64,000 nt of DNA, taken from NCBI RefSeq assembly GCF_034359305.1, contig NZ_CP110343.1:455823-519822 (forward strand), given 5' to 3'. Below are positions 43,898-55,043 of the stretch, piece by piece (position 1 is the stretch's first letter; each line of letters begins with the position of its first letter). The position numbers and the translations under genes are program-made. This stretch comes from Candidatus Fokinia cryptica (GTDB taxonomy: Bacteria > Pseudomonadota > Alphaproteobacteria > Rickettsiales > Midichloriaceae). The notes under the pieces were generated by a model, which was given only the letters and a program-made list of their open reading frames with translations, was not told where the DNA came from and searched no databases.

Positions 43898-44020
43898 TGT
43901 ATATAAATAAATATTGATATTTAATAAGTATATGCGATTAAAACCAATTAAGCGATTCTCAACTAGGGTAAGATAAAAAGAAATTTAGAATGAGAATCGC
44001 TTTTGAGAAAGCTAGTATCA

Positions 44021-44099
44021 AGTGTGTTCACATTTGAAGAATTGGCCAAGAGTTTTTTATAATCTCAAAGCCAATTATAATCCAAAGTATAAACACACT
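44021..44099. repeat. Nested inverted-repeat element downstream of family copy 6
   Basis: Outer arms AGTGTGTT (44021-44028) and AACACACT (44092-44099), inner arms AATTGGC (44040-44046) and GCCAATT (44070-44076), all perfect. It is homologous to 25407-25490 in inverted orientation and occupies the same place relative to its gene. Confidence 0.7.
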
Positions 44100-44142
44100 A
44101 ACTGACAATCTTATCAATTCTCATTCTATAAGTTTGACGATG

Positions 44143-44625
44143 TCAAAGATCTGATAAATCATTATCTGAGTCATGGGTTTCATCTTCAGTAATAGTATGT
44201 TCTAAGCTAGGTGCTGCAGCTTGCTGGCTTTGCTGTAGGTTAGATGAGTTGTTGTTAGGAGTAACGTATCCTTGACTTTGTAGCATCATCTGTACCTCTT
44301 CCATGAAGATAGGTCTTGCTATTGAAGATACCATAGAATTGACTATCTCATCACCTAGCCAAATCTGAGGGAGAAAACTCGCTCGCCCTTTTACGATGAG
44401 ACAATATAAGTATTCAATACCATCCTTTACTTCAGGAAATTGCAGTATCTGTGGATAATTTTGTACCAATTCATTCAGAGAAAATATTCCCTTTTTCTGA
44501 AAGATAAATTCTAAGACTTCAGGCGAATAGAATAGTATCTCATCGCAAAATTCGTGAACGCATTTGCGTATTACGTTGTGATCAAGGAAGCCTTTAGTAC
44601 TTGAGGGGTTAGTTTTGTTTATCAT
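44143..44625 (-). CDS. DSDNDLSDL-family protein, copy 6
   Basis: A 160-aa paralogue, first in the minus-strand cluster. N-terminal domain: HNVIRKCVHEFCDEILFYSP, EVLEFIFQKKGIFSLNELVQ. Its C-terminal linker is the most altered (NNNSSNLQQSQQAAAPSLEH), yet it ends in the same HDSDNDLSDL. This shows that the last nine residues are kept even where the linker before them drifts. No signal peptide or membrane segment. Function unknown. Confidence 0.73.
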   Translation of the reverse strand: MINKTNPSSTKGFLDHNVIRKCVHEFCDEILFYSPEVLEFIFQKKGIFSLNELVQNYPQILQFPEVKDGIEYLYCLIVKGRASFLPQIWLGDEIVNSMVSSIARPIFMEEVQMMLQSQGYVTPNNNSSNLQQSQQAAAPSLEHTITEDETHDSDNDLSDL

Positions 44626-44756
44626 TATAAATAAAATATAAATATATTAAATGATTATATGTAATAGAGAATTATTAAGCTAATTCGATATCCCCACATT
44701 TGTCATGCAATCACATTAAAGTGGAGTAGAACAAAACCGTAATCTAAGATTTTCGC

Positions 44757-45140
44757 CTATCTATTTCTGCGGTTATTTTGTCGCAACATTAAAAGTGTTA
44801 CCCAAAAACTTCCTCTATTTTTATGAGTAAGCTTATTCATATACATTCTTGAGATACTGCGTTCCATTATAAACTTTGTCCAAAAGCCATGAGGTTTTAC
44901 AATTCCTACGATCCTTTTTGTACTATCGAAATCGTCATCATATGCGATTTTTTCGTTTTTTACCTTTTGAAGTGTATTTAATTTCTTTCTCTCTACTTTT
45001 GTCAAATCACCCTCTTCACATATTTCTGCTGATTCTATTTCATATTTGGAATTTTTTTTAACAGCAGATATAATAAAAATGCGAAGCAGCGTAAATGTCA
45101 CAACTATAAAGATAGCTAATAATGCCCATGTATTGAACAA
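44757..45140 (-). CDS. Small protein with one N-terminal membrane segment
   Basis: A 127-aa protein, not recognised. Residues 4-25 (TWALLAIFIVVTFTLLRIFIIS) form a membrane anchor. A charged region follows (ESAEICEEGDLTKVERKKLN), then KPHGFWTKFIMERSISRMYM and a very basic C-terminus (LRQNNRRNR). It should face the cytoplasm. It is divergent from rpsO, with about 190 bp between the starts. Confidence 0.55.
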   Translation of the reverse strand: MFNTWALLAIFIVVTFTLLRIFIISAVKKNSKYEIESAEICEEGDLTKVERKKLNTLQKVKNEKIAYDDDFDSTKRIVGIVKPHGFWTKFIMERSISRMYMNKLTHKNRGSFWVTLLMLRQNNRRNR

Positions 45141-45327
45141 ATTTCAAAATGCATCTCCATTTACTAAATTATAAAATGTCTTTTTAAAAGAAGCAAATTA
45201 CTTAAAATTTAAGTATTATGATAATTCATCCAACCACCTTAATGATATAAAGTAGAATTTTAGTAGACTTATAGATCTTAGTATATTACACTCCCTGCTG
45301 TAAGGTGTTTGTTTATGAGATAAGCAG

Positions 45328-45591
45328 ATGGATACTCAGAAAAAAAGAGAGATAGTTCAGCAATACCGTGTAAGTGAGAACGATACAGGTTCTCCTGAGG
45401 TACAGTGTGCCCTATTTACCGCTAAAATACAGAGTATCATTCAGCACTTACACACGGCCAAAAAAGACTTTAGCAGTCGTAGAGGTCTTGTGATGTTGGT
45501 TAATTCACGTAGGAGGTTATTGCAATACTTGAAGAAGAAGTCTTCCACTCGTTATAGCGAACTGATTAAGAAATTAGGTATACGTAAGTGA
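45328..45591 (+). CDS. rpsO: 30S ribosomal protein uS15
   Basis: An 87-aa uS15 of normal length that binds the central domain of 16S rRNA. Signature: NDTGSPEVQCALFTAKI, LHTAKKDFSSRRGLVMLVNS and RRRLLQYLKKKS. The rpsO-pnp order, conserved across many bacteria, is kept. pnp starts 72 bp downstream. Confidence 0.97.
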   Translation: MDTQKKREIVQQYRVSENDTGSPEVQCALFTAKIQSIIQHLHTAKKDFSSRRGLVMLVNSRRRLLQYLKKKSSTRYSELIKKLGIRK

Positions 45592-45663
45592 TTTTTTATC
45601 AAGTGCTACTCAGAAGCTGTAAAGTATAGTGCAACACCAAGAATAAACTGAGAAAAATATTAG

Positions 45664-48012
45664 ATGTTATCAGATACTTCAAAAATTCCTTTTGTATTGC
45701 GTAGCGATTACGTTCAACTTGAAACAGGCGCTCTAGCTACACAATCTGACGCCTCTGTAGTAGTAAAATACGGAGATACAACAGTGCTTTGCGTGGTAGT
45801 TTCCTCTCAATTAGAAAAAGATATGGGATTTTTACCGTTACAGGTAAATTACCATGAAAAGTTTTACGCCTCCGGCAAGATACCAGGTGGTTTCATAAAG
45901 CGTGAAACTAAGCTTAGCGAAAGAGAGATTTTAATTGCGCGTAGGCTAGATAGACAGATACGACCACTATTCGATTCGAGTTGTACTAAAACTGAAATTC
46001 AGATATCGTGTACAACACTTTCTTACGATCCTAAATTTGATCCTGAGATTGCTGCATCACTTGGTGTATCTGCTGCTTTATTGCTTTCTGATCTCCCATT
46101 TCGTGGTCCAGTTTGTATGGTGAAAGGAACTATATTTCAGAATATAAAATCAGAAATTATCACAGCATTTACTGACGCATCTGTAGTAATGATTGAAGGA
46201 AAATTTCCAGAATGTACTACTGATGAGTTTATATCGGCCTTGGAAACTATTAGGATTGAGTCAAATGTAGAGAAGCTTATTACTCTAGTAAAAGACTTTG
46301 TACAAGAATACAAAATCCGTGAAAAAAACAGTAAAAACCAAGACATCAATTCTGATATTGCTGAAATAAACTCAGTTTTTATGAATTCTCAACATGTAAA
46401 TATACAAACAAAGTTAGAGAAACATAATATACTCTGTAATAACTTAATGAGGGCTAGTAACATCTCTAAGTACTTGGAACAAATATATCTACTACCAGAT
46501 AAAAAGGCTCGTAAGAAAAATATCTCAATTTTAAGAAAATGTTTACTTCTTGAAATAACCAATTTGTACTCTAACCATCAAACTGAGAAATCTCTTTTTA
46601 AAAATATAGATAATATTACCAAAGCAGAATTTTATGAGCTTTGGGAAACTGGACTCCCAATAGAAGCTATTTCTCATTTTGTTGATAAGTATATAAGCGT
46701 AGAAAGTTCGAGTATTATGAGAAAAAATTTAAAGCACTCTCAAGTAAGGCTAGATGGTAGAAAGCCTGATGAAATAAGAATGCTTGAAGCATCTCACTCA
46801 TATATTCCAACTGCCCATGGGTCTGCTTTATTCTCAAGAGGTGAAACCCAAGTACTTGCAGTTATTACACTAGGTGGTAAGCAAGATGAGCAAATCTCTG
46901 AAACGATGATAGGAAGTAGTAGAGAAAATTTTATGCTTCACTATAATTTTCCTAAATGGTCAGTTGGTGAGATATCAGCAAGTCCTTCTCTCAGTAGAAG
47001 AGAGATAGGACATGGAAATTTAGCGTTATCAGCAATTTCTGGAATTTTACCTAACGTAGAAAGTTTCGATTATACTATAAGAGTAGTTGCAGATGTGTTA
47101 TCTTCTAATGGCTCGTCTTCAATGGCTACTGTATGTGCATCTTCTATTGCCTTAATGGATGCTGGTGTACCAATCTCAAAACATGTTGCTGGTGTTGCGG
47201 TTGGAGTAGTAAAGATAGATAATGAATTAATTGTGTTATCTGATATAAGTGGTGATGAAGATCAGTTAGGCGACATGGACTTGAAAATTACTGGAACTAG
47301 AGATGGATTTACTGCTATTCAAATGGATATAAAAATTCCTGGAGTACAATTTAGTGAATTAAAAACAGTACTCAATAAAGCTAAACTATCTTTGGATAGT
47401 ATATTAAATTTTATGTATTCTATAATAAATATGCCATCAATTTCTTCCAATAGTCCTCAGACCATTACACTAAAAATTCCAAAAGAGAAAATTAGAAATG
47501 TTATAGGTCAAGGCGGCTCTACAATAAAACATATATGCGCTACTTCTGGTGCTAAAATAGATATTAGAGATACAGGTGAAACTAGAATTTTTGGGAGCGT
47601 GGAAGCAATAGAAAAAGCGCAACAAATGATAGCAGATATCACTAAAGATGTTGAAGTCGGTCAGGTGTATGATGGATTAATAATGAAAGTTGTAGATTTT
47701 GGATGTTTTGTAAAGTTACCTACTGGAGTAGAAGGACTATTACATGTAAGTGAAATTCCTAAAAATGATGCTAATCTTTTTGTTGAGGGCTATAGATTGA
47801 AAGTTAAAGTTATAAAAGCTGAAAATGGTAGAATCTCTTTAACAGCACATATTGAACATAGAACCACTCATTCTAAAAACGATAGCTTTAATGATGGTGA
47901 AGATAATGGTAGGCAAAGAACAAAGCTTAGGTATCGTAAGGAGAATTCATCTCAAGACACTTCTTGCGATGGAAGTGCTGATTCTAGTAATAAAAAATGG
48001 CGATTTACATAG
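45664..48012 (+). CDS. pnp: Polyribonucleotide nucleotidyltransferase (PNPase)
   Basis: A 782-aa 3'-to-5' phosphorolytic RNase. It holds two RNase PH domains (first: YGDTTVLCVVVSS, GFLPLQVNYHEKFYASGKIPGGF; second: RGETQVLAVITLG, MLHYNFPKWSVGE). The KH domain is at about 610-670 (VIGQGGSTIKHICATSGAKIDI split at the GxxG) and the S1 domain at about 680-740 (GQVYDGLIMKVVDFGCFVKL). The C-terminal tail after HIEHRT is polar and variable. The helical linker between the PH domains is longer and more charged than usual. Confidence 0.96.
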   Translation: MLSDTSKIPFVLRSDYVQLETGALATQSDASVVVKYGDTTVLCVVVSSQLEKDMGFLPLQVNYHEKFYASGKIPGGFIKRETKLSEREILIARRLDRQIRPLFDSSCTKTEIQISCTTLSYDPKFDPEIAASLGVSAALLLSDLPFRGPVCMVKGTIFQNIKSEIITAFTDASVVMIEGKFPECTTDEFISALETIRIESNVEKLITLVKDFVQEYKIREKNSKNQDINSDIAEINSVFMNSQHVNIQTKLEKHNILCNNLMRASNISKYLEQIYLLPDKKARKKNISILRKCLLLEITNLYSNHQTEKSLFKNIDNITKAEFYELWETGLPIEAISHFVDKYISVESSSIMRKNLKHSQVRLDGRKPDEIRMLEASHSYIPTAHGSALFSRGETQVLAVITLGGKQDEQISETMIGSSRENFMLHYNFPKWSVGEISASPSLSRREIGHGNLALSAISGILPNVESFDYTIRVVADVLSSNGSSSMATVCASSIALMDAGVPISKHVAGVAVGVVKIDNELIVLSDISGDEDQLGDMDLKITGTRDGFTAIQMDIKIPGVQFSELKTVLNKAKLSLDSILNFMYSIINMPSISSNSPQTITLKIPKEKIRNVIGQGGSTIKHICATSGAKIDIRDTGETRIFGSVEAIEKAQQMIADITKDVEVGQVYDGLIMKVVDFGCFVKLPTGVEGLLHVSEIPKNDANLFVEGYRLKVKVIKAENGRISLTAHIEHRTTHSKNDSFNDGEDNGRQRTKLRYRKENSSQDTSCDGSADSSNKKWRFT

Positions 48013-48081
48013 AATTTTTTCCTAGTTAATTGCTAAATTTTCGCGAAATTAGTTTTATTAGGAGATAGCTCTTTATTTTTC

Positions 48082-50442
48082 ATGTCTAATAATTTAAAGA
48101 ACAGAAGAAAAATCGCTAATAAAAAGCGATTTTTCCATCTTTTAGTGCATTTATTGATTGATAAAGTTAGCAATATTTCTCTAAGCAGAATCATATGGCA
48201 CCTCGTCTGTTTCTTTGTTTCGTTCTTAATCGTTGTAGTGGTGGTAAGTTCACTGCGATTTATGATAAATTTACCAAATTATGAAATTCTTGTTAACTAC
48301 GAACCTTCGTCTATCACTAGAGTATATGATGTAGCGGGTAATATAATTGGAGAGCAATCTGCTGAATATAGAATACCTGTGTCTTTTGATGACATACCAA
48401 AAATTGTAATAGATGCGTTTTTAGCTGCAGAAGATAAAAGTTTCTTTGAACACAATGGTATAGATTTTACAGGCATAGTAAGAGCGTTAATACAAACTGT
48501 ATTTAGACTTGGTAAAGGAAAAACGCCTGTTGGAGGTTCAACTATTACTCAACAAATTATTAAATCTATTCTTATTGGAAATGAACAAACAATTTCGAGG
48601 AAAGTAAAAGAAGCAATTTTAGCTTATAAAATAAGCAGTATTATCGATAAAGATGCTCTTATGGAGCTTTATTTAAATTATATTTTCTTAGGAAATAATT
48701 CATATGGTATAGTAGCTGCTGCACGTTCTTACTTTAATAAAAATTTATCTGAACTTTCATTACAAGAAGCTGCCTTGTTAGCTGCATTACCTAAGGCTCC
48801 TACAAAACTCAATCCGTTTCATAACCCTGAGTATGCATTAACTAGGAGAAATTGGGTCATTCAACGAATGTATCATGAAAATTTCATTACAAGGGATAAG
48901 GCTATAGAAGCTATAAATACTCCACTAACGTTGGCAACTCAAAATAAGAATAAAGCAATGGATTCGATATATTATTCAGAATATGGTAATCAAGTTCTAG
49001 AAGAAGCTAAAGCTATCTATGGTATAGATACAGTCAACGAATCTGGGTTGGTGATATACTCTAACATGGAGAAAGAGATTCAGCATGCATGTGTGAATGC
49101 ACTTAATAAAGGAATAGAAAAGTACAGTGCTGAAAATGGAGAATTTCTCAGCGTTATAGATCATATCCCTAATTATGACAGTACATCACATAAGTCAGCA
49201 AAAATTGCCTTATTACGTAATTTGCAAACTAAATTTCTACATGAAAATGAAGTTACATATCACGATAATGTTATCTCAATCGGGGTAGTGGATAAAAAGA
49301 CTGATACCTATTTATCAGTATTGGCTTTAGATTCTACTATTTTCACAATAGCTTATAATAAGCATAACAATCTTAAAAATACTTTATTCAACATCGGAGA
49401 TGTACTACTGATCACAAAAAATCAAAAAAATGAGTACATTCCTTATCGAATACCTAAAGTAAATGGAGCAATTATAGTTCTTGAAAGATTTACCGGTAAA
49501 GTATTAGCTTTCTCTGGTGGATATAAGAATCCTTTGCTACAGCATGACTATTTTAATCGTGCATTTTTTGCAAAGAGACAACCTGGTTCTTTGATGAAAA
49601 CTTTCATATACTTAAGTGCACTTAAGAAAAACTATACCCTCTCATCTATTCTTTCAGATGAGCCAATTTCACTTGATGCCGGTAATGGCGTAATATGGAG
49701 TCCTAAAAATTGGGATGATAAATTTATGGGAAACATCTCATTGATGGACGCATTTGCTCTATCAAGGAATACAGTAACAGTAAGATTACTGATGCAACTT
49801 GGATTACCTCAAGTTGTAGTACTTTGTAAACAATTTGGATTATATGATGACGATATAGATTATTCTCGTATCGGATATTCTTTTGCTCTTGGCACATTAG
49901 AGACAACTCTTCTTAAAATTACAAGTGCTTATAATACGATTGCAAGCCATGGACATAAGATAAATCCTCAACTTATAAATATAATATATGATAAAGCTGG
50001 AAACATAATACAACAAAATGAACATATTTCGATAAATGAATCATATGCTCAGAATATTAGAGATATGAATGAAAACACTAATAAAGATTATGAGACATTT
50101 TATGATATATCTTCTCAACAAATCATAGAAAAAAATATAGCTTTACAGGCACTTACCCTGCTTCAACACGCGACTAAAGAGAAATTTCAGAACACTAAGT
50201 TAAGTAATGCTGGAGGAAAAACCGGTACTACTAATGATAGTAAGGACGTGTTCTTTATTGGTTGTGGTGATAGGTATACAGTAGGTATATATATTGGCTT
50301 CGATACACCAAAAACATTAGGCAAAAATGCTTATGGTAGAAACATTGCATTACCAATTTTTGTCGATTTTATGGAAAAAGTACTACCAGATAATGTAGTA
50401 TCGCTAGAACAGCAACCCTTTGTTTTGCATTTTATCCAGTAA
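48082..50442 (+). CDS. mrcA: Class A penicillin-binding protein (PBP1a type)
   Basis: A 786-aa bifunctional peptidoglycan synthase. An N-terminal anchor spans about 38-60. The glycosyltransferase (GT51) domain has the catalytic Glu E117 in AAEDKSFFEHNGID and GGSTITQQIIKS. The transpeptidase domain has the nucleophile S503 in RQPGSLMKTF, SRNTVTVRL as the SxN motif, and KTGT at 713-716 (GGKTGTTNDSKDVFF). It makes and cross-links glycan strands in the periplasm. With murF and glmS it argues for a retained wall pathway. Confidence 0.95.
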   Translation: MSNNLKNRRKIANKKRFFHLLVHLLIDKVSNISLSRIIWHLVCFFVSFLIVVVVVSSLRFMINLPNYEILVNYEPSSITRVYDVAGNIIGEQSAEYRIPVSFDDIPKIVIDAFLAAEDKSFFEHNGIDFTGIVRALIQTVFRLGKGKTPVGGSTITQQIIKSILIGNEQTISRKVKEAILAYKISSIIDKDALMELYLNYIFLGNNSYGIVAAARSYFNKNLSELSLQEAALLAALPKAPTKLNPFHNPEYALTRRNWVIQRMYHENFITRDKAIEAINTPLTLATQNKNKAMDSIYYSEYGNQVLEEAKAIYGIDTVNESGLVIYSNMEKEIQHACVNALNKGIEKYSAENGEFLSVIDHIPNYDSTSHKSAKIALLRNLQTKFLHENEVTYHDNVISIGVVDKKTDTYLSVLALDSTIFTIAYNKHNNLKNTLFNIGDVLLITKNQKNEYIPYRIPKVNGAIIVLERFTGKVLAFSGGYKNPLLQHDYFNRAFFAKRQPGSLMKTFIYLSALKKNYTLSSILSDEPISLDAGNGVIWSPKNWDDKFMGNISLMDAFALSRNTVTVRLLMQLGLPQVVVLCKQFGLYDDDIDYSRIGYSFALGTLETTLLKITSAYNTIASHGHKINPQLINIIYDKAGNIIQQNEHISINESYAQNIRDMNENTNKDYETFYDISSQQIIEKNIALQALTLLQHATKEKFQNTKLSNAGGKTGTTNDSKDVFFIGCGDRYTVGIYIGFDTPKTLGKNAYGRNIALPIFVDFMEKVLPDNVVSLEQQPFVLHFIQ

Positions 50443-50477
50443 AATTATATAATGTATGTACTTTTTGTACTATAGAT

Positions 50478-50624
50478 ATGAATAAAAATTCCTGTAAAAA
50501 AGAACGTCTAGCACAGCAATTGAAGCAAAATTTAGCGAGAAGAAAAGAAGTAATGCGTTCTAAAAAAAAATGTGGTGCTCAAAGTAGTGAGATAAAGCAA
50601 GATAATAATAAAAATGAAAACTGA
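50478..50624 (+). CDS. Very small basic protein (LKxNLxRRK type)
   Basis: A 48-aa frame from ATG 50478 to TGA 50622-50624: MNKNSCKKERLAQQLKQNLA, then RRKEVMRSKKK. It resembles a family of tiny alphaproteobacterial proteins with an LxANLxRRKxQ core, recalled from memory. The strongest internal support is context: its 3' end overlaps the next gene's start (ATG 50614) by 11 bp, as in a coupled pair. Highly basic, soluble. Function unknown. Confidence 0.6.
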   Translation: MNKNSCKKERLAQQLKQNLARRKEVMRSKKKCGAQSSEIKQDNNKNEN

Positions 50625-51336
50625 GTCAGTAGAATGTATCGATAATAGTAAGATCGTTCAGCTACACTATTCTTCTATATGCCCACTTTCAAGGATGGTA
50701 AGAATTGCTCTACTAGAGCAAAAATATCAATTGCACCTAGTAGAGGAAAATTACGTACATGACAATCATGAAATACTTGCAATTAACCCACTTGGTACTT
50801 TGCCTTTTATGGTATTTCAAGATAATACAGTAATAAAGAATCTATGGGGTATAATAGATTATATAATAAATAAAAATGATATATTTGGGCATACTGTAAT
50901 GCCGTCTTTTTTAAAAAATTTTGAGAGAGCTGAAATACTATTTAATGTTGAGTGGTTTTGTACAAAATTTTTTAATGATGTTACTCTTCCCATTATACAG
51001 CAAAAAATTGTGAACTTTACCACTAAACGTATTCCTCCCAATTCAACAAGTATAAGAAATGCTTTAAGAAATATGCATATACATATGGAATATTTGAAAC
51101 TATCGCTAGCTGAAAGTAACTATATTGAAAGTAGTACACCTACAATTGCGGATTACAGTGCTGCAGCTCAAATATCTATTCTAGATTATACTGGAGATAT
51201 TATGTGGAATACTATTAATAAAAGAATTAAGGGATGGTATTCATTGATAAAATCTCGACCAAGTTTTAGAACGGTGTTAAAAGACAGGATACTTTCTCTT
51301 TCCCCTCCTCCTCATTACGAGGATCCTGATTTTTGA
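50614..51336 (+). CDS. fzlA: Glutathione S-transferase-fold protein, FzlA-like
   Basis: A 240-aa GST-fold protein. The thioredoxin-like N-domain has LHYSSICPLSRMVRIALLEQ and the cis-Pro segment LAINPLGTLPFMVFQD. The helical C-domain has TPTIADYSAAAQISILDY. The end, RPSFRTVLKDRIL followed by SPPPHYEDPDF, matches the C-terminus I associate with FzlA, the FtsZ-binding GST-like protein of alphaproteobacterial division. A general GST or SspA-like role cannot be excluded. It is coupled to the 48-aa basic protein upstream. Confidence 0.75.
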   Translation: MKTESVECIDNSKIVQLHYSSICPLSRMVRIALLEQKYQLHLVEENYVHDNHEILAINPLGTLPFMVFQDNTVIKNLWGIIDYIINKNDIFGHTVMPSFLKNFERAEILFNVEWFCTKFFNDVTLPIIQQKIVNFTTKRIPPNSTSIRNALRNMHIHMEYLKLSLAESNYIESSTPTIADYSAAAQISILDYTGDIMWNTINKRIKGWYSLIKSRPSFRTVLKDRILSLSPPPHYEDPDF

Positions 51337-51417
51337 TTGAATAATCTGTATTTATAGAATAAATTTAATATAATAAACAATATTTTAATATAATAATTTT
51401 ATTATCATCTATCTGCC

Positions 51418-53196
51418 ATGAATATCGTAGATATACTCTCCTCAAAAATTAGAATTTCCGATCACATTGGACAATTTGTAAGACTAAAGGCAGTTGGAAA
51501 TAATAGAAAAGTTGGTCTTTGTCCATTTCATAACGAAAAAACTCCATCATTTCATGTGAATGACGAAAAGATGTTTTTTCACTGTTTTGGTTGTGGTATA
51601 GGTGGAAATGTTGTGACATTTGCCAGTAAATATCATAAAGTGTCAAATGGCGAAGCGGTGAAAATGCTGGCGACGCAATATAAAATACAGCTTCCTACCA
51701 TTAAGTCATCTGCAAGAATAGATAAGTTATACGATATCCATAACGTTATTACGGACTTTTATCATAAGAACTTACGCAAATCAAAAGAGGCAATAGAGTA
51801 TCTTAAAAAACGTGGTATTAGTGATGAAGTAATTGAGCGATATAAGCTTGGTTATTCCTCAGGTAATGTAGAAGAGTTACTAGAAAAATTGAAAGCAGAG
51901 AACTTACTACAATATATAGATGACACAAAAATAATACGTTTGCATAATGGGAGGAAAGTCGAAATCTTTCATAAAAGGATAATTTTTCCAATTATGGATA
52001 TAAATGGTCGTACCATAGGATGGGGGGGACGCTCGATACATGATACTCATCTTCCAAAGTATGTAAATTCATATGAGACCGAGCTTTTTAAAAAGAGTAA
52101 TACGATGTATGGAATACATCATGCATTGCGAGCAATAAACACTAAGATATCACACAAAGCTTCAGATTTTGGATGCAGGATCATTGTTGTTGAAGGATAT
52201 ATGGATGTACTAAAACTAGCTAGTAAGGAAATTTATACAGGCGTTGCAGTACTAGGTACTGCAATAAACGTAGAACACGTAGTTAAAATATGTGATCTCG
52301 CGAAGAGTTATCCAGTTATCTGTATGGACAATGATAATGCAGGTAAAAGTGCTGCGCTCAGACTTGCATACTCTCTTATAAAAATTATATCGAAAACTGT
52401 TACTGCAGCTTTTTTCTCTACTACCTCTGAAAAAGATTTAGATGAATTTTTACATATTAAGACTTCCTCGGAATTATTAGCAGAGATTGATAAAAATAGT
52501 CTTTCTATATTAGATTTGGTTTTTGATGATATATGTGACACAACACAAGCTCCATCAAAACCAGAAAGATTTGCTATGATAGATAGCAAGATCGTCGAAA
52601 TTTCTCAAAACATTCTTCAGCATGATTTTAAAAAAGATTGTCTCTATTATTTGAGAGGAAGACTATGGAATCTAAAAAAAGAAAATAAAAATGATAAAAA
52701 GCCTCTAGAAAGTATCACTACAAATAATAAAACTAAAAAGACTTTATTTTCTGAAGCAATAGTTATGGATTTACTAGCATTCTTATCTCATAATCTGCAC
52801 TATCTTAAAAATGAAAAAGTATTATCTGTGCTAGAAGATTTACAAATAGGTGATAAAAAATTACAGAAAATTAGTGAAGCAATGAGAACTTACGGTGAAC
52901 AGTACCGAAGCACGTATAATACTGATGAAATGAAAGAAGTAGAGGCTATTTTTATAGAGAAAAGAGAAATTTTACAAGAGCTTAATTTAGAAACTCTTCT
53001 TAGTTATTTTGAGCTAAATGAGTGGAAGCAGAAAAAAGAAGAATATGATAAAATCGACTTATCTCAATCAATCTCAGATACAGCACTTGGTACTATAGAA
53101 GATTTTGAAAAATATGCTTTTAAAGCTACTTTTAGCAAGGTAACGAGTTATTTTAAAAACATAGCGAAATTGAAAAAAAGAAATGATAAATTTTAA
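51418..53196 (+). CDS. dnaG: DNA primase DnaG
   Basis: A 592-aa primase. The N-terminal CHC2 zinc finger is C35, H38, C56, C59 ([27 protein letters not shown]). The catalytic core includes YKLGYSSGN and [19 protein letters not shown]. The TOPRIM domain has [12 protein letters not shown] and [12 protein letters not shown]. The C-terminal helicase-binding region is poorly conserved, as usual. rpoD follows after 26 bp, preserving the dnaG-rpoD part of the macromolecular-synthesis operon; the rpsU member is absent. Confidence 0.96.
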   Translation: MNIVDILSSKIRISDHIGQFVRLKAVGNNRKVGLCPFHNEKTPSFHVNDEKMFFHCFGCGIGGNVVTFASKYHKVSNGEAVKMLATQYKIQLPTIKSSARIDKLYDIHNVITDFYHKNLRKSKEAIEYLKKRGISDEVIERYKLGYSSGNVEELLEKLKAENLLQYIDDTKIIRLHNGRKVEIFHKRIIFPIMDINGRTIGWGGRSIHDTHLPKYVNSYETELFKKSNTMYGIHHALRAINTKISHKASDFGCRIIVVEGYMDVLKLASKEIYTGVAVLGTAINVEHVVKICDLAKSYPVICMDNDNAGKSAALRLAYSLIKIISKTVTAAFFSTTSEKDLDEFLHIKTSSELLAEIDKNSLSILDLVFDDICDTTQAPSKPERFAMIDSKIVEISQNILQHDFKKDCLYYLRGRLWNLKKENKNDKKPLESITTNNKTKKTLFSEAIVMDLLAFLSHNLHYLKNEKVLSVLEDLQIGDKKLQKISEAMRTYGEQYRSTYNTDEMKEVEAIFIEKREILQELNLETLLSYFELNEWKQKKEEYDKIDLSQSISDTALGTIEDFEKYAFKATFSKVTSYFKNIAKLKKRNDKF

Positions 53197-53222
53197 TTAC
53201 TAACCATCTATATGACGTTTTT

Positions 53223-55043
53223 ATGCTAGGAAAAAATAAAAAGCTCTCCGCTACACAAGTTGTAAAGTCAAAAAATACCAAAGTAGGTGAGATGCAGCAA
53301 AAGTCAAAGAATGAAAAAAATTTAGATTTTGATGATAAATTAAAAGGGAAAATCAATAATATGGAAGAAGGTTATGAAGCTGAAGAAAGAGAAGAAGAAG
53401 AAATTCCTGTTAATATTACAAAAATCTATACCGATGAAAGAGGTAAGAACCAAGATCACGTACGATACTATCTAACTAAGATTGCTTCTACAGCACTTCT
53501 CACTAGAGAAGATGAAATGGAAATTGCAAAAAAGATTGAACTTGCTACTGCAGAATATAGAAAAGCTTTATTACGACATCCGCTATTTCTTAGGGCGCTT
53601 TTGCAAATGATAGAAGATATAAAAATAGGTAGTATACAAATTGCTAAAGTAGTTGATATAGAAAGTGTAGTAGCTCATCACTCTATGCAAGACGTAAAAC
53701 CTCTATCTATGGAAGATGAGTTAGATAATGAAGATGTTATGGATTATCATCAAATGGGAGAAACTGATTCCCAAATCCATAGTGCAATATATCCTAAGAT
53801 ACTAGAACAGTTTGAGATGATGTACACTTTTGTAGATCAGGTTATCAATATGCAAAGACCTGTATTACAAATGTTTCTACAGGATAAAAAGATGAAACTT
53901 CTTAAAAATCCACAATATGAAAGCATGATTACAGAATTGTATAACATACTTTCAGAAGTGAAAATTACAGAAAGTACTATCAATAAAATGATGCGAAAAA
54001 TACAAAATACTAAGGTAAAATTAGAAGAAGTTGAAAAATTGATAGCAGATTCTTTCTCTCGTTATGTAGACTCTCTATCTCGTACGGAAGTGATGCAGTT
54101 TTATGAAAAGAATATGACTGGGCAAACACTTTCCGTAATGCAAACTAAATTTAGTAATTTTATAAATTCGCTAGAAGTAGATAATGATACTAAGAATATT
54201 CTTAGAAGCGAGATATTAGAGTTAGCAATGGAAAAGATTACTATGATAGCAGAAGAATCATTTCTGGACATTTGGTCGTTTAAGAAAAGCATTGTAGAAA
54301 TAGAAAAGCTTTCCTTAACAGTAATCACGACAAAGAAAAAAATGATGGAGGCGAATCTTCGTTTAGTGGTTTCGATATCTAAAAAGTACTTAAATAAAGG
54401 ATTGAGTTTTTTAGATTTAGTGCAAGAAGGAAATATAGGTTTAATGAAAGCGGTAGATAAATATGAATATAAAAGAGGATATAAATTCTCTACGTATGCT
54501 ACATGGTGGATTAGACAAGCAATTACTAGAGCTATTGCCGATCAAGCTCGTACAATAAGAATTCCGGTACATATGGCTGAAAGCATAAATAAAATAACCA
54601 GAGCAGCAAAAGAAATATCTCATCGTAACAATCGTGAAGCAACTTCCGAAGAAATAGCCGAACATACTGGAATTTCAGTAAAGAAAGTAAGAGAGATTAT
54701 AAGAATTTCAAGAGATCCAGCAAGTTTAAATGCTCCTACTAATGATGAGCAAAACGAAACTGGAAACAATATAGAAGGAGAAGTTGGAGAAAGTCCTGGT
54801 ACTATTGCTGCAAAAGATTGGTTAGAATACTACACTACTGTCATTCTGGTACTTAATCTTACAGCTAGAGAAGAAAGAGTTATTAGAGAACGTTTTATTA
54901 TGGAAATGACATTAGAGGAAATTGGCTTAGTACTTGGTGTAACAAGAGAAAGAGTCCGTCAAATAGAAGGAAAAGCATTAAGAAAAATGCAAAAAACTGA
55001 TAATATGAACATGTCTCGCCCTATAGGGAATGAAATAATATAG
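53223..55043 (+). CDS. rpoD: RNA polymerase primary sigma factor RpoD
   Basis: A 606-aa sigma-70. The N-terminus is charged and low in complexity; region 1.2 has [22 protein letters not shown] long nonconserved insert follows. Region 2 has [20 protein letters not shown] and [20 protein letters not shown]. Region 3 is [17 protein letters not shown]. Region 4 has [20 protein letters not shown]. The start ATG 53223 gives a shorter N-terminus than many relatives. A strong hairpin with a T-run lies about 350 bp downstream. Confidence 0.97.
   Translation: MLGKNKKLSATQVVKSKNTKVGEMQQKSKNEKNLDFDDKLKGKINNMEEGYEAEEREEEEIPVNITKIYTDERGKNQDHVRYYLTKIASTALLTREDEMEIAKKIELATAEYRKALLRHPLFLRALLQMIEDIKIGSIQIAKVVDIESVVAHHSMQDVKPLSMEDELDNEDVMDYHQMGETDSQIHSAIYPKILEQFEMMYTFVDQVINMQRPVLQMFLQDKKMKLLKNPQYESMITELYNILSEVKITESTINKMMRKIQNTKVKLEEVEKLIADSFSRYVDSLSRTEVMQFYEKNMTGQTLSVMQTKFSNFINSLEVDNDTKNILRSEILELAMEKITMIAEESFLDIWSFKKSIVEIEKLSLTVITTKKKMMEANLRLVVSISKKYLNKGLSFLDLVQEGNIGLMKAVDKYEYKRGYKFSTYATWWIRQAITRAIADQARTIRIPVHMAESINKITRAAKEISHRNNREATSEEIAEHTGISVKKVREIIRISRDPASLNAPTNDEQNETGNNIEGEVGESPGTIAAKDWLEYYTTVILVLNLTAREERVIRERFIMEMTLEEIGLVLGVTRERVRQIEGKALRKMQKTDNMNMSRPIGNEII

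Noticed and set aside
50614-51336. Stringent starvation protein SspA
   Set aside because: The GST fold alone would allow it, but the C-terminal PPPHYEDPDF ending and alphaproteobacterial context favour an FzlA-like protein.
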